DNA of 42,842 nucleotides from Chara braunii. Its lineage: Eukaryota; Streptophyta; Charophyceae; Charales; Characeae. Within the stretch, counting starts at the first letter, position 1, and each line of letters opens with the position of its first letter. Below the pieces are notes generated by a model. The model saw only the letters and a program-made list of their open reading frames with translations. It was not told the DNA's origin and did not search any database. Below are positions 30,441-42,224 of this stretch, piece after piece. Where the stretch lies: contig BFEA01000255.1 of the NCBI GenBank assembly GCA_003427395.1, positions 931,994 to 974,835 on the forward strand, read 5' to 3'. The translations under genes and the position numbers were made by a program.

Positions 30441-31441
30441 TTAACGGGACCCAAGGGGACCCGAGTTTCGAGAAAAAACAGACCTATGATACCCTGAGTA
30501 AGATGACTGCCTCTTCAGCCCTATATCAGGCTATATGAGCCGCCAGATTGAACATGACAGAGCAAGCTGGATACACCTCCCTCTCTTCATCACTGCCCGG
30601 TTTTCTGTCACTTCACAATGTCATATTATCCCCTATTCCGAACCAGGAAATGGAGACCAACACACTTGGTGGGGGTGGGAATGGATCAGGGAATTCCGTG
30701 AGGGGTCTCATAGGGATTGAGGGGATCAATCAAGCACCAGTCCTCATAACATAACTTGTAATTCCGTTGGATATCCCTCTCCTCTTCTTCTGTAGCTCCT
30801 TTCCATACCACCTTCCCTATTCTCCCCCCCTGTTTCCCTCCAAGCCATGTAGAACTGAATTTTTGTATTTGCTGGGAGATTTCCTTTTTATTGGACAAGT
30901 GCTGGATTTTTTCTTTGACGAGATCTGATTGGTGTAGGATACCTAGTATCTGGATCTGTTCTTTGATGGTTTCGGTGAACTCCGGGCCGTCGACCCTGGC
31001 CCCTTCCCACTGGCAAATGCATATTTTCCTTCATATGGCCCATATTATTGCCCTCCTACTGAGGCTGAACACATTGTGGGTAAATCCATCAAGCAATCAG
31101 GTTTTCCAGAGCAGGTTGTGTTGAGTGATGAGTTTCACGATCATTCAGTTTGCAAGGCCTTGATTTGAAGCTCCAGATCGAGGAGACCCAGGTCTCCATT
31201 GGTTTTGCTTAGGATGATGTACTCCCAGGCAACCCTGGGTACAAAGGATTGTTTTGCTGGGCTGCCCGTCCACAGGTAGGCTGTCACCTGCTTATTGACG
31301 TTAATCCTTAAGCCACCAGTATTGGCCCAGCTATCGGCCGTGGAAAAAAATAGTGTAGAAACGTTTCTCGTTGGATGAATGTGGGCACTCCTGTAGTGGC
31401 CCGTATGTTTCCTAAAATTGTGGAGCATTTTTTTTATTTCC

Positions 31442-31456
31442 NCCCCCCCCCCCCCT
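31442..31456. repeat. Poly-C run with an ambiguous base
   Basis: Homopolymer with one N at 31442, a sequencing weak spot inside LINE 1. Confidence 0.9.
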
Positions 31457-31659
31457 CTCCTATCTATTCGTTGGGAGCAACACATGCTGGGAACCAGGCT
31501 CAGCGTCCCATTCAAGAATATATTGAAAATGAGAATTTTATGTAAAAATCCCTGAGATACCGGGGCCATTACCCGGCTTCGACTACGAACAACAGCTGTG
31601 TAATCTACACAAGAACACTAAAATTATGTGTCCCCCAAGGCTCGTATTAAGAAGCATTC

Positions 31660-32065
31660 TGAAAGAAAAAAAACATCTGCCTAGGGCCTTTCAGCAGCCC
31701 CAAACTACTTGCCTCAGCCCTGTATCCCGATGCCCAATCTCTACCCGGCCTCATGCCCCCAACTGCTAGGTTACAGAGTGGCACGACCCGCCCCAGAAAC
31801 CCCCCACCTGCTAGGCCACAAGGCAAAGCGACCCGCCCCAGCTCCGGCCAGCATCAACTAGGCACCAGCTCACCAAAAGACACTAGAGTGCCTTCCACCC
31901 TCGACAACTCCCCCGATCTCTCTACCAGGTCTCATGCCCCCGTACATCTCGAGTCACATGGCAGTGTGACCAAGCCCCAGCACCGACCACCGTCGTTCTG
32001 GCCTCGTCTATCCGCAAACCACCGGGACTCAGGACTAAGGCAAATACCAGTCAAGCCACCGTGAC
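31660..32065 (-). repeat. Repeat family B, copy 3 (reversed), inside LINE 1
   Basis: Read on the minus strand it follows copies 1 and 2. On the plus strand the matching words are TGCCTTCCACCCTC, GATCTCTCTACCAGGTCTCA, CCAAGCCCCAGCACCGACC and CGTCGTTCTGGCCTCG. Two degenerate subrepeats (CTCATGCCCCC...GGCC) extend it to the left. Confidence 0.7.
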
Positions 32066-32939
32066 CAGTCAGCACCATAGCTATAGATCTTATCATTAGT
32101 CTCCTTCATGCACTGGATGCAGTTATCCCCCCCCAAAAAACCCTGAGCCCTACTCCGGCAAGTCTTACCACGATGAAGCAACCATCTCCACCGCTGCTGT
32201 ACCCTGTTTCAACCCTACAGGCTAGCCCCTTTGCCGCAGAGCGTGTCATCTCCCGCCGTCACAACCACCACAACCCCTTGCCACCAGCACCAAACCGTGG
32301 AAGATTTTTTCAATAGGAAAAAAAGGAAATAAAAAATTCTGAAAAATCATATGACCATTTCAGCGCCCACTATTCCCACAAGGAGAGGGGAAGAGAGGGA
32401 AAAGCCGCCCTCTCTCCCCATGGAAACTCCAGCGCCTATTGAAGTCTCAGTTACATATGTAAGGGTCACAAGAACCAAAGGGATTACTCCTCTCCCCCCC
32501 AAAACAACCCCATGTCTGTTCACTGGCACGACTTTAGGAAGTACTGGAGGTTTAAGTGTCGGTCTGGGACCAAATCGTTGCCGCATACCAGAGCATGGAG
32601 AAGATTGAAGCGTTCCGAATCAATGCCCTCTTGAAGATCGATCCGTACACGCTGGACCAGGCGTCCAGTTAGGTCATCATTTTGGCCAGAAGTTCTGGAG
32701 CCATTTCCTGTGTTTGCCCGTGGTCTGTTAGCTTGATTCCAAAAAAGCACAGTGGGGTTCTCTGATCCTGCCAGGCAAGTCCTGCCGCACTCAGCCAGAG
32801 TGAGTTTGTTTTGTTAGAAAAGACATCTGCTGGGTGTGCTAGCGGTGGTGATATGAGCACTCACCGGTAAGAGCCCAGAAGATTGATAGGGAGATGCACC
32901 TGCTGCGAAACGGGGCCAGCGTCCTGCGTACAAAACTGA

Positions 32940-33480
32940 TCATACATGATTATCTCCTGGGTAGTTGTAACAGTGGTTAATCCATGAAAACCTGAAAGGA
33001 TCTATGGAATTCTGCAGCACTCTGACCTTCGTTTTTTTTTTCTTTTTTTCTTTTTTTTTGCTTGGTTTGTGGCTTTGAGAATAGTTGCAAAAGTAATCAT
33101 TATTGCCTTCTGACTTAGGCTGCATGTCCAAACCATTGCTTGTCCACAATTGCCATTGCTGAAGGCGGGAATAAATCTGGGAACTTGGGAAGTCTTGTGG
33201 GGGCCTAAAATGAGCTCCCTGTTGAATCATCATCCATTCATGAAAAATGAGTTGAACAGGCAACAGTGCCCTCTCCCCCTGGCCATGACACATGACCCAA
33301 CCTCCCTCCATTAAACCCCCCAGCCAGTCCTGTGAGAATTTTAGAATTGTGTTGTCAATATCATTCTTTTGTTTGAAATGTTTATAGCTTAGATTTGATG
33401 TTAGACCACTGAGTTCGAATCTCTTTCCAAACAAAATGTTTAACTGTTTCAAAGATTTCCAGAGCCTCCATCCTTACTCC
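32940..33480 (-). mobile_element. LINE tail fragment (separate copy)
   Basis: The frame at 32940-33452 contains ILKFSQDWLGGLMEGGW and EWMMIQ....PPQDFPSS. This follows the same pattern as FSSTWLGGKQGGR and EDWCLI....TPHGIPWS of LINE 1 at 30686-30898. Since that block is post-thumb in LINE 1, its presence upstream of LINE 1 means a second, truncated copy. A T-rich run at 33032-33060 is plausibly a decayed poly-A tail or slippage. Confidence 0.6.
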
Positions 33481-34949
33481 CTCCAAAGCATGTATGTGAC
33501 GATAGCAACCTCACGCCCTGCTCTGCTTTCCTTGTCGGAGTGACTTAAGTGCGAAAAACGGGGCCCGAAAAGTGGCAAAATGGGGTGTGCCAAGGATTTT
33601 TGAAAAAATTGAGTGTGGAGACACAAATAGAACTGAAATCTCCCGTGTGGTCCCAGATATAGAACGACGAACAATGGGCGGAGAGGTTAGGGAGGTGGGC
33701 TTTCTTACGGTCACTTAGTCCAAAAAGTATCTTTGAACTCGATTGCGCATGGGGCGACAACTCTTTTTGGGTTGGAAGGAAGGGGGAGCGCACATCGCAT
33801 CTCAGTTTCGGATAAGGGACTCACGACGCTTGTCGCAGAGCTCTCAATCCGAGTCGGAGGGTCGCAGTCTCATTGCTTTTTGTTTGTCTTCTTCCTCGCC
33901 ATGTGCCTCATAGTGGAATCCCTTGGCCCGAAAGCGCTCTATGTGGCGACAATGACTGCACAAAGTACGAGGGCAATGGGGTGCAACAGTCGTCCATGGG
34001 ACGGCGATCAACTCGTTGACGGGAAGTAAACAAAATATGGGCCTGGGGGAAAGTGAGTATCAACTATCATAAAACTAGCATTTACAAATCCTGAACGGTG
34101 AGCTTCCGATGGAAAGTAATAAAGGCCGCCTATTTTGGCGACAACTTCTCGTACATCCCACTCGCAGACATGTGTCATGTTCTCGTTGTACATGAAGGGT
34201 CGTGGCTGAGGGGGTTCGAGAAGCTGACGTCCCGATGGTTCAACTGGCTCAGTCCACATGGCCGACACACATGCATCCACCGTTCACAAAACAAAGCAGC
34301 CAAATCTGAGGAGTTCCCCATGATATTCTGGAGTATCCTACAATTTCGATGTTCCTAGGGGTGGGGGATTACCTAGTAAACAAATGGAAGAGTTCAGGAA
34401 AAAGTTCTTCTGAGCTTAGGGGATGGAGATATACCCGAGTGACATCAATAAAAATCCCTAAGAGATACACGACGATCAGTATCCTTTGCAACTAGAAGAG
34501 CAAAGATCTTGCCAAACAAATCGACTGTTGAAAATGCCTACTCACGAGACGATCGAAACGAAAGAAGTGAAGGGTGTCGGGAGAGTTATGCGATTTTGAT
34601 CGATCGAGACGCGGCAATCGTCATGTTTACGTCCTTGAAAAGGACAGGAACGGGCCGAGAGTATCGACGGAGGGTGCAGAGAACACTCCCGACAAAATCG
34701 TCGAAAAAGAAAGATAAACTGACACCTCATACATCCATCATTAGTACATTACTCTCAACGAAAGAGACATACACACCACGACGATGGTCCATGTGCTTCA
34801 GCGATCATGCCTGGACAACATTCTTGACAGCACAAGGATGAGCGCTTGCATCCATACACACACATAATTGTATATTTACACGGTCACGCATCCACACACA
34901 TCCACGCAGAGCGCCACACTAATGATCATACATTCATCATCTATTTATA
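33481..34949. other. Unassigned stretch
   Basis: No gene recognised. Frames of up to 110 codons on both strands lack domains. The right part leads into repeat D copy 2; its partner would lie left of the window edge, so the true start of family D may be near 34500. Confidence 0.45.
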
Positions 34950-36300
34950 GAGGGAGAGAGGAGAGAGAGAAAAAAAAGTATGCACTTACTTGGAAATTGG
35001 AGAAATCAGGCGCACCGCCATAGATTTAGCTTCCAAAATGTAACTCGAAAAGGAAAGAAACAAGGCGCACAACCTTCTGCTCTCAAGCTATGGCCCTGGA
35101 CAAGCCAACCAATCAACTCCTTTGTCCCTTCTTACACTGATGGTCTCGACCACCACATGTCCAACACTTAGAGCTAGCGATCGTCACCCCGTCCACTCAG
35201 CTACTGAGCGAATTCCTTGGATCGTGCAATTCATCGCAGCGATCCAACATGCAATCCTACAAAATTGCAATGAACTTGTGAAGACTTTTCGAAAGATGAT
35301 CACCACCTCATCTACCCGCTACTACCGTGTAGCTTGCTGATGCATTTTAAGAGAGATTTCCCGATGCGCTTGCGGGTTTATAGTTGAGGGAAGAAGAACG
35401 CGGGATAGATAGGAGGAGAAGAGAGGGGGTAGATGGATGTGAGAGGAAGAGAGGGATGGAGGATCACCTTGAGAGAACCATATCAATTTGAGAGACCACT
35501 TCGCAGTCAATCAGGTGGTAGTCACGAGAGAGTCAGAGTATGCTTACTCGCTACCGCCATATTTCTCGAAGGCTTGGAGGATCAATAGGGTCCTCCTGTA
35601 CGAAGAGGAAGCGGGAAGGGGTCGAACGAGAAGCATCGTGAAACAAGGTCAAAATACGGTCGAGGCAAGAGGGAGAAAAAACACGAATGAAGGAGAAGGA
35701 AAACAGTTACGGCTAGAGAGAAAAAGAGCGAAGAAGGGAGAACAAGAGATGGTTCAAGGTGCAGTGAGAGATGGAGGAAGCTTGCAGGCATAGTGCTAAC
35801 ACAAACGAAAACGCACCACAACAGTTATGCCACGTCCGCCTGAGGACGTCCCTCATTCCTAGAACTAATTCAAGATTAAAAAAAAAATCAAATGCAAATT
35901 TCAAGCGCAGAAGAGAAAACATGCAAATTCCTACGTCGATTGTCATTTCTCAAAAGATTCATAGGGCTTTCTTGGATAAATTCCGAACGATTGCACAAAA
36001 AAGACACGTCAGCAACAAGCGTGCGTGCAAATTCAGGAAATTCCCAAGCGCCGGACCGAATTTTAGCGCGCCTAGTACTGAGGTGCAAGTAGTTCCTGCA
36101 TAGAATTTGCAAGAAAGCAAAAGTCCCGACATTCTGGAGTACAAAAATGCTTCGAAGTTGAAGGGTACCGGGCGGCCATTGGATCCACAAAAATGAAAAA
36201 AAAGGAAAGAGGTTGGGGTTGGGGGGGGGGGGGGGGGATGGGGGGTAGAACATAAGGTATTCAAGAGTTTGTTTGGGTACGTAGACTCGCACGTGACATG
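34950..36300 (+). repeat. Dispersed repeat family D, copy 2
   Basis: Same orientation and order as 1-1717 (anchors given there), without the psaB insertion. A poly-G run at 36220-36237 lies near its right end. Confidence 0.7.
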
Positions 36301-37429
36301 CGCACAACTTTGTCCTAAAGTGCCCATATTACAACTTTGCGTGAGAGGGAGAATAAATATGGAAAAAAATGGAGGAAGAGGGAGAGTCCCATGCCCCAAA
36401 GAGGATAGCTTTCAAATCCCATGGCCGATCCATGCCTGCCAATTGCCCCCAAGGCTCCAAGTGTAGTCACATTTGTAACCAAGACACTGTAAGAAAATAT
36501 GTTCAATTGTTTCTCATATATAGCGGTTGGGGAATGTCATATGTTAGAATTGACACCAAGGAAGTGCTAGTCCACATTGTTAAGGAGATGAGTGACCTAT
36601 AAACTAGTCGTTAATGGGAAGGAAGCAATGTATAATTTGCCATTGTAGTGAATCAGATGCAAACTTGGCAGAACGTACCTTGAGCTTACAGAATCAGTGC
36701 ACCGAATGAAAGATTTGAACATCCGGATTGAAATGCCACACCCAATGATCCTTGACAATTGCCTTAACATCCATCCGTGGTCATAACATACCATAAGTGG
36801 CTTTGACCGTAAGGGAGGTGAGTGCTCTTGGTCTACCGGTTTTGTTGGTCTGCCATCTCCATTCCTCTTGATCTAGTGCAAGTTCTGGTATGGGATATCC
36901 TGAAATCCTGGATTATATACCCTCCAACGTTGAATGAATAAGTCCTTCAATACCCTAATCCAATAGAGATTTGTTGTAGGAATGAATTATGAACCATTTA
37001 ATTGTGTACGTGAGAGAGAGTTATATTTATATATCCTAAAAAGATTTTATAGGGCACCATCAGAAAGAACATCTGTTATGTTCCCAATGAACCAGGACCC
37101 ATGTGGATGAGGAGCAACTACGCAATCCGACTCCAGAGGAGTAGGTCCCTTCTTTAGAGCAACGAACCAAAACAACAGAATGAAGAAGATAATATGACCC
37201 AAGTTATCCTATAAATGGTGAGCATATCATAACTAATTTTGCAATTGCTTGACTGATTTCATCCTTTTTAGATTGGTCCGATCGGTCATTGATCCACATG
37301 ATTTAATTTTTAACCTAAGTTGCCCAAGGAGGACCCGAACAGACATACATACAACCCCTTCGATCAATCATCCATCTGTTAACAAAAACTGGTTGATGCG
37401 GTATTTCGTCATATTAGGTAGGGAGAGGT
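36301..37429. other. Unassigned stretch
   Basis: No gene recognised with confidence. The minus-strand frame 36597-36794 may be a remnant of the LINE 2 tail but shows no motif. Confidence 0.4.
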
Positions 37430-39430
37430 CAGTCAGGTAAGGGAAACTGACACCAATTGCATTGGAAAGTGATCCAGAAATTGTTCAGGGCTAGAACCTT
37501 ACAAGAAACCCCATGATCCCTCAGTGCCTGAGGGTGTGTGTGCTTTGGGAAAACTCCAATACCACTCCTCAACCGAAGAGGGTGGGTGAATATCCTCAAT
37601 GGTATAAGGTGTCAATCGTCGACTCTCTTTAAGCACTAGTTTTCTCGATGAGTCTGTGATGACAATTATATCTTTGATCCATTATATGACCAATACCTGA
37701 TCTTGTAAGGATTGATCTAAAGTGTCCAGTCCTCCTCTAGATTTAGGTTGGATTCATTGTGACAAGCTACTCTTAACTGTCATTTCATCAAAATGGACAT
37801 CTTTTATTTTTTGAACGAAATTGAAACCGAGTTTTTTGGCCGAAAACTCGTCAAAATTTGTTGTTCCTGAGGGTCCGACGTTTTACAAACGCTGGACCCC
37901 CTGGTTGTACATGGACCTAGCTTGAGACCAGGCACCTCCGGACAGTCTTGGAGGTGCCTGGTCTCAAGCTAGGTCCATGTACAGCTAGGGGGTCCAGCGT
38001 TTGTAAAATGCCGGACCATAAAAAACAACAAATTTTGACGAGTTTTTGGCCAAAAAACTCGGTTTCAATTTCGTTCAAAAAAAAAAAAAGTCCATTTTGA
38101 CGAAATGGTCGTTTCTTGGAATGACATGCATCAACTCATGGTCGTCTCTCCATAAGAAGGAGATAAGTTGACTTTTCAACTCTTTTCATCTTCTTGGTGA
38201 TTTTTCAACTAAGCGACGAGAGTGCTGATTTGTACCAGATTGAAGCTAATAGGACATTGTTCATAAGGAGTGCCCTGCCACACAGTGATGTATGCTGTTT
38301 TTTCCATACTATTAGACTTTTTGTCTAAGGCTGGATTGAAAATCCATTCATCATTGTTTGTTGGTTTTCCTTGTGCAAACATAGAAACACCTAGTAGGAT
38401 ACGGATGAGGGCTTCCAGCAACATCCACTTGGATCTAGGTTGTTCTAATGAACGATCTTCATTGGAATGCAACCACCGTCTGTGTAACTTACTACCCCAG
38501 TTGACCACCATATCAGAAACTTGTGAGAATTTGTCAATTAATTTCCTCCATGCTGGAGACTAAGGCCTCTACCATTAGTAAGGTTATCTGCAAACATAGA
38601 GCTAATAGGAATTGCTTCCTCAGGAATACCCGATATATGTAGACAACCAATATTCTTGTTGACATTCAGGTTGAACCATAATCCCTCCATTATTATCAGG
38701 AAAGGAAGGGAGCTAAGCAGTTTCTTAGTCTAACTGATCTCTGTAGCCTTATCTCCACAGAACGGAAACCATTAATTTGTAACTGAGTTGAGACATTATG
38801 ACGTAAAATATGTACTGATTAGAAGGATCGCATTCGACACTTAATGTTTAAAAAGTCATGCATCTGAAAACTACCAATCCATATGATCATAAACGCTTTC
38901 TCGAAATGAATAAAAATAAAAGCCGCATTATCTCTTGGATTGTCGAAAAAACTTGATCCTTTTATTAACTTATCGTAACTTATCTTGAATATGACGCCTT
39001 TGGATGAATCCCGTTTGGAAGAGGTAAATAACATCTGCTATAACCGAGATGGTCTGGTTTGCAATAACCTTTGCGATTATTTTATAAATTACTGTCAATA
39101 AAGCTATTGGGCGATAATTACGTATATTGATTATATCACTCTTTTTTTTATAGAAGGGTAAGTACCCCTTGCCCCGCAAACTCTTCCATTTGACTTAATT
39201 CACACACATGTTCATAAAATGTCATAAAATCTTAGTAGGATAATGTGGACCACATACTCTCTCAAAATTATTTTGACATCATAAATCTCAGGGGTCTTAT
39301 CTTTCTCCATCTCCATGAGGCCCATCCATATTTTCTCCTTGGTTATAGGCCTTACCAAGTGGAGTCTTTGTCCGTGAGACGCTGTATAAGAGGTGTGAGG
39401 AAATTTGCCATTGCCCTATCATCCTCTTCT
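37430..39430 (-). mobile_element. LINE 2, reverse-transcriptase pseudogene with lost catalytic residues
   Basis: In 5'-3' order on the minus strand it shows RPITKEKIW and KTPEIYDVK (about 39350-39280), then YKKKSDIINIRNYRPIALL and YKIIAKVIA (39179-39080), then QTGFIQRRHIQD. AAFIFIHFEKAF follows near 38884-38921 (motif A, normally FIDFEKAFD), then VSTQLQINGF and LAPFLS near 38690-38780. Motif C is FADN at 38583-38594 (normally FADD). After it come ISFLWRDDHELMHVIP (38110-38165) and QPKSRGGLDTLD (37700-37745). Motif A has Asp changed to His and motif C has its second Asp changed to Asn; both are metal-binding aspartates, so the enzyme is dead even apart from its stops and frameshifts. A 327-base foldback splits the part between FLW and GGL. 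Confidence 0.88.
37781..38107. mobile_element. Foldback element, 159-bp arms, inserted in LINE 2
   Basis: 37781-37939 and 37950-38107 are nearly perfect reverse complements around a 10-base loop (GGACAGTCTT). Mismatches cluster in one short patch (about 37865-37890). The ends read CATTTCRTCAAAATGGAC inwards. It cuts the LINE 2 frame between FLWRDD and PKSRGGL, so it arrived later. GTCATTTC at 37779-37786 and GTCGTTTC at 38108-38115 look like an 8-base duplication with one change, partly overlapping the arm end. No transposase is inside. A MITE or foldback transposon is likely; a transcript would form a very long hairpin and could feed small-RNA production. Confidence 0.9.
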
Positions 39431-39769
39431 TCTCACAATGACAATTTCTATGAGGAGAAAATATTATGAGAGCAGTCGTAAGTGACTTTCAAACTACTGA
39501 CATATATGGTGAATGTAACTACTGATGCTTTAACTGCATCATGTAAAAATTTTATCCTACATGTCAAGTTCATGTGTTTGCTATCACAGAGAAAGTAGTG
39601 TCCATCTGATCTTAAGTCTGATGTGCCAGTGTTGTGAGTTTGCCGCATACTAGGTACCCTTGCCAACGATGTTGTGCAAAACTTATGAGTTATGATTTGA
39701 GACTTGTATACCGATCTGATCCATAACAAAATTTGGTTGGTCATGTTGTTCATAATATAACATTTTTTT

Positions 39770-40180
39770 TTGAATGTTCATTTCTTGAAACTATATTTGT
39801 TTATCAAATGATTTCGACTATTCATTGCATTTTTGGGCTAACAGAAAAAGACCATTGTTAAACCAAGCCACAAAAGAGTCTTGAGCGTCTTTGGTGGAGT
39901 GCCAGTAATTCCACGCAATGTGATGCAAAGCTGAATTCGTCGCTCGAATATCTTTTCAGATATTATTCCGGGTTCGTCTGAAAAAATATGAGGTATAGCC
40001 AGCTTGTATATCTTCCAAAGATCACGAGCGGCAGAACAACATGTGGGTCTCCAAAGACCGCACACAATGTGATGGAGAGCAGGAAAAAAAGGAAAAAAAA
40101 AGGACAACCACCTTGCTCGAAACTTTAGAATGGAAACTGCGGAGAGCTCTAGATCACGCATAAATTGTTTGAGGGTAACC
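39770..40180 (-). mobile_element. LINE 3, 3' coding fragment
   Basis: Minus-strand words HHIVCGLWRP and CCSAARDLWKIY and, in another frame, LHHIAWNYWHSTKDAQDSF and WFNNGLFLLAQ. They resemble the C-terminal zinc-finger-like region of plant LINE proteins (C...H...C...A...LW followed by a W-rich segment). Assigned by pattern only; frames are broken. It lies directly upstream of LINE 2. Confidence 0.45.
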
Positions 40181-40360
40181 ACCTGCTTGCCTGCCTAACT
40201 GCCTGCCTGCCTACCTACCTGCCTGCCTGCCTAACTGCATACCTGCCTAACTGCCTGCCTGCCTACCTACCTGCCTGCCTGCCTAACTGCATGCCTGCCT
40301 ACCCAGCTACCTTTCTGTCTGTCTAATTTTCTGTCTGTCTGCCTGTCTGTTGGTCTGTCA
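40180..40360. repeat. (CCTG/CCTA/CTGT)n tetranucleotide microsatellite
   Basis: GCCTGCCTAACTGCCTGCCT-type array that grades into CTGTCTGT. It contains a higher-order duplication of about 65 bases. Confidence 0.93.
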
Positions 40361-40865
40361 GATAAGTTTAATATTTGATAAGGAAACAAAAAGAAAACGA
40401 AAGTCTGCTATCTGTTCGTTTGTACGTCTCTCTGTCCGTCTCTCCACCCGTGGTAACACCGAAAAAAAATGAGCGAGGCTCCTCTGCCCAGTGGTAACGT
40501 CACCAAAAAATGGGTGAGGCTCCTCTTCCAATTCATATCCATCTGCACATACAATGAGACGAGAAGAAATGTCAACCCACCTACCTTTCTGTCTGTCTGC
40601 CTGTTTATTGGTCTGTCTGATAAATTTAATATCTAATAAGGAAACAAGAAGAAAACGAAAGGCTTAGCCTGCTATCTGTTCGTCTGTCCGTCTCTTTGTT
40701 CGTCTCTTTGTCCGCCTCTCCGCCCGTGGTAACACGCCGTGGTAATACGGGAAAAAATTAAGCGAGGCTCCTTTGCCCGGCGGTAACGTCGCCAAAAAAT
40801 GAGCGAGGCTCCTCTTCCAATTCATGTCCATCTGCACATATAATGAGACGAGCAGAAACGTTAAG
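40309..40865 (+). repeat. Two tandem 270-bp units (family C)
   Basis: Units start with ACCTTTCTGTCTGTCT at 40309 and 40583. Each contains AAGGAAACAARAAGAAAACG, two copies of a 41-base subrepeat (GGTAACRYC...AAAAAAT..GYGAGGCTCCTC) and ends CATCTGCACATA. No protein is encoded. Confidence 0.9.
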
Positions 40866-41559
40866 TACTAAGCTGAAAACAAAAAGAACTTCGGAAAATT
40901 ATTTTTTGGGGAACCTCTAATGCATGGTCTTTTAGAATTTTAAAATAATTATTATTTTAAGAAGAAAAACTGTGCACAATATTTCAACTATATAGGCCGG
41001 TAGAGAAACTATTTTTTCAAAAGAAATCATTGCATATTTGCAAACTGGTCAATTTTTCAAGTCCAGTTTTCATGAATACCTTGTTTAATATAATAATGCT
41101 TAAATTGATATTTAGCTTATAAATCCTCGTCCCCGATCAGGCTCCTTTTTCAGTGACGACAACAAAAAAGAAATCTTGCCGAGTGTCGTTATAGGGGAAC
41201 TTCAAGCCAAAATTGGAGGGTGCCAAAATTGGAGGGTGTGGACGGGGTATACGATCACCCCCTCACCCTTTTAAACTCCAGTACAAGACCCATCTACTGA
41301 CCTGTTACCCCTGCTTGAGTTTTCCCCTGCGGCCATTGGGTTCCGCCAACAACCATCGGAGGGGGCGTGCCACATACGGTAGGCTAAAACTACACTTAGT
41401 ACACTGGTCCCGACAGAATTGTGAGCTCCCCTGCCTTTTTTTCTTTAAATTTCTTCTTTTAACTTTTAAAGGCCACTTCTCTTTATCCCAACCAATTCAA
41501 TTACCTGTCGAGTCTGAACAGGACGTCTTTCAGGCCATTTTATTATCATTATAGCATCA
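40866..41559. other. Unassigned stretch, AT-rich left half
   Basis: No gene recognised. A 16-base tandem word GCCAAAATTGGAGGGT begins at 41205 and 41221. The frame at 41213-41554 (113 codons) has no domain. Confidence 0.45.
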
Positions 41560-41905
41560 AGCAGAACCCCGGAACAGCCAACATCCATCTTCATAGTACC
41601 TCCAACGCGGGAACATGTGGGAGGGATACCTGCTCCAGCAGCAGGTGGACAATACCGGCCAGGGGTCAGCCCACATCTACAGAGACCATGCCAACCCGAC
41701 CAATCTTTGTGCCTCCCCTCCAGTCCCCTGCCCCTGCGAACATCAGCAGTCTCTGCTTAATGCCGATTTGGGAAGCCAACAGCTACCTCTCTAACCTCTC
41801 TATAGCGGACACCAAGTCTGCCAAGGATGGTATATGAGGCCAATGAGGCTTGAACCCAAGACCTCCTTAATGCCACTTGTGTGCCTTTTCAACTGAGCAC
41901 AGCTG
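41560..41905 (-). mobile_element. tRNA-derived SINE, family S2 copy b
   Basis: Head on the minus strand with CTCAGTTGAAAAGGCACACA (decayed A box) and GGGTTCAAGCCTC (B box, plus 41845-41857). The body matches 25630-25900 in words such as ATACCGGCYAGGG, GACCATGCCAAC, GAACATCAGCAG and AATGCCGAT. The A-rich tail is not seen, so the 3' end is truncated or diverged. Confidence 0.82.
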
Positions 41906-42224
41906 ACTTTATTAGATTTGAAATATGAAGTGTTCCTTTCTCCCAAAACGAAAAAAGAGCCCTGGTCATAGACCCTACTAATGCCGATCAGGCGTATCAA
42001 GTGGACTATGGTGTGTGGGAGAGTGTTGGCCATAGCCACTGCTGCTACTCAATCGGGGGCGGGGGAAGTAGAAGGGAGGCGCAGCCACTGGCAAAATGCT
42101 CGGCCTTTGCGTTAGCTGGGCCTCCCCACGGGTGGCCCCATCCTACTCCCTGACCACCGTCGATTAGGGCAGAGGGCAACATGCATGATGCATCCCCTTA
42201 ATTATGAGAGGTAGCGATGCTTGC

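Larger units (their letters stand above)
29100..32860 (-). mobile_element. LINE 1, broken non-LTR retrotransposon, interrupted by other repeats
   Basis: Only the part after the reverse-transcriptase palm is recognisable, in several frames. In 5'-3' order on the minus strand it shows CFFGIKLTDHGQTQ and LLAKMMT (32860-32640), then PTLKPPVLPKVVPV near 32560. TAYLWTGSPAKQ, VAWEYIILSKTNGDLGLLDLE and ALQTE follow (31141-31300), the usual YLW.G...VAW...K..GGLGLLDLE signature. Further on come FSSTWLGGKQGG (30686-30898) and PLFSNEWLTDQAWKPW (29925-30239). Last is ETCAICSNGERHCLLLC (29176-29433), which fits the zinc-binding end of LINE proteins. Multiple frameshifts and stops show it is dead. A reversed repeat B (31660-32065) and a reversed repeat A (30330-30440) interrupt the coding order. 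Confidence 0.78.
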
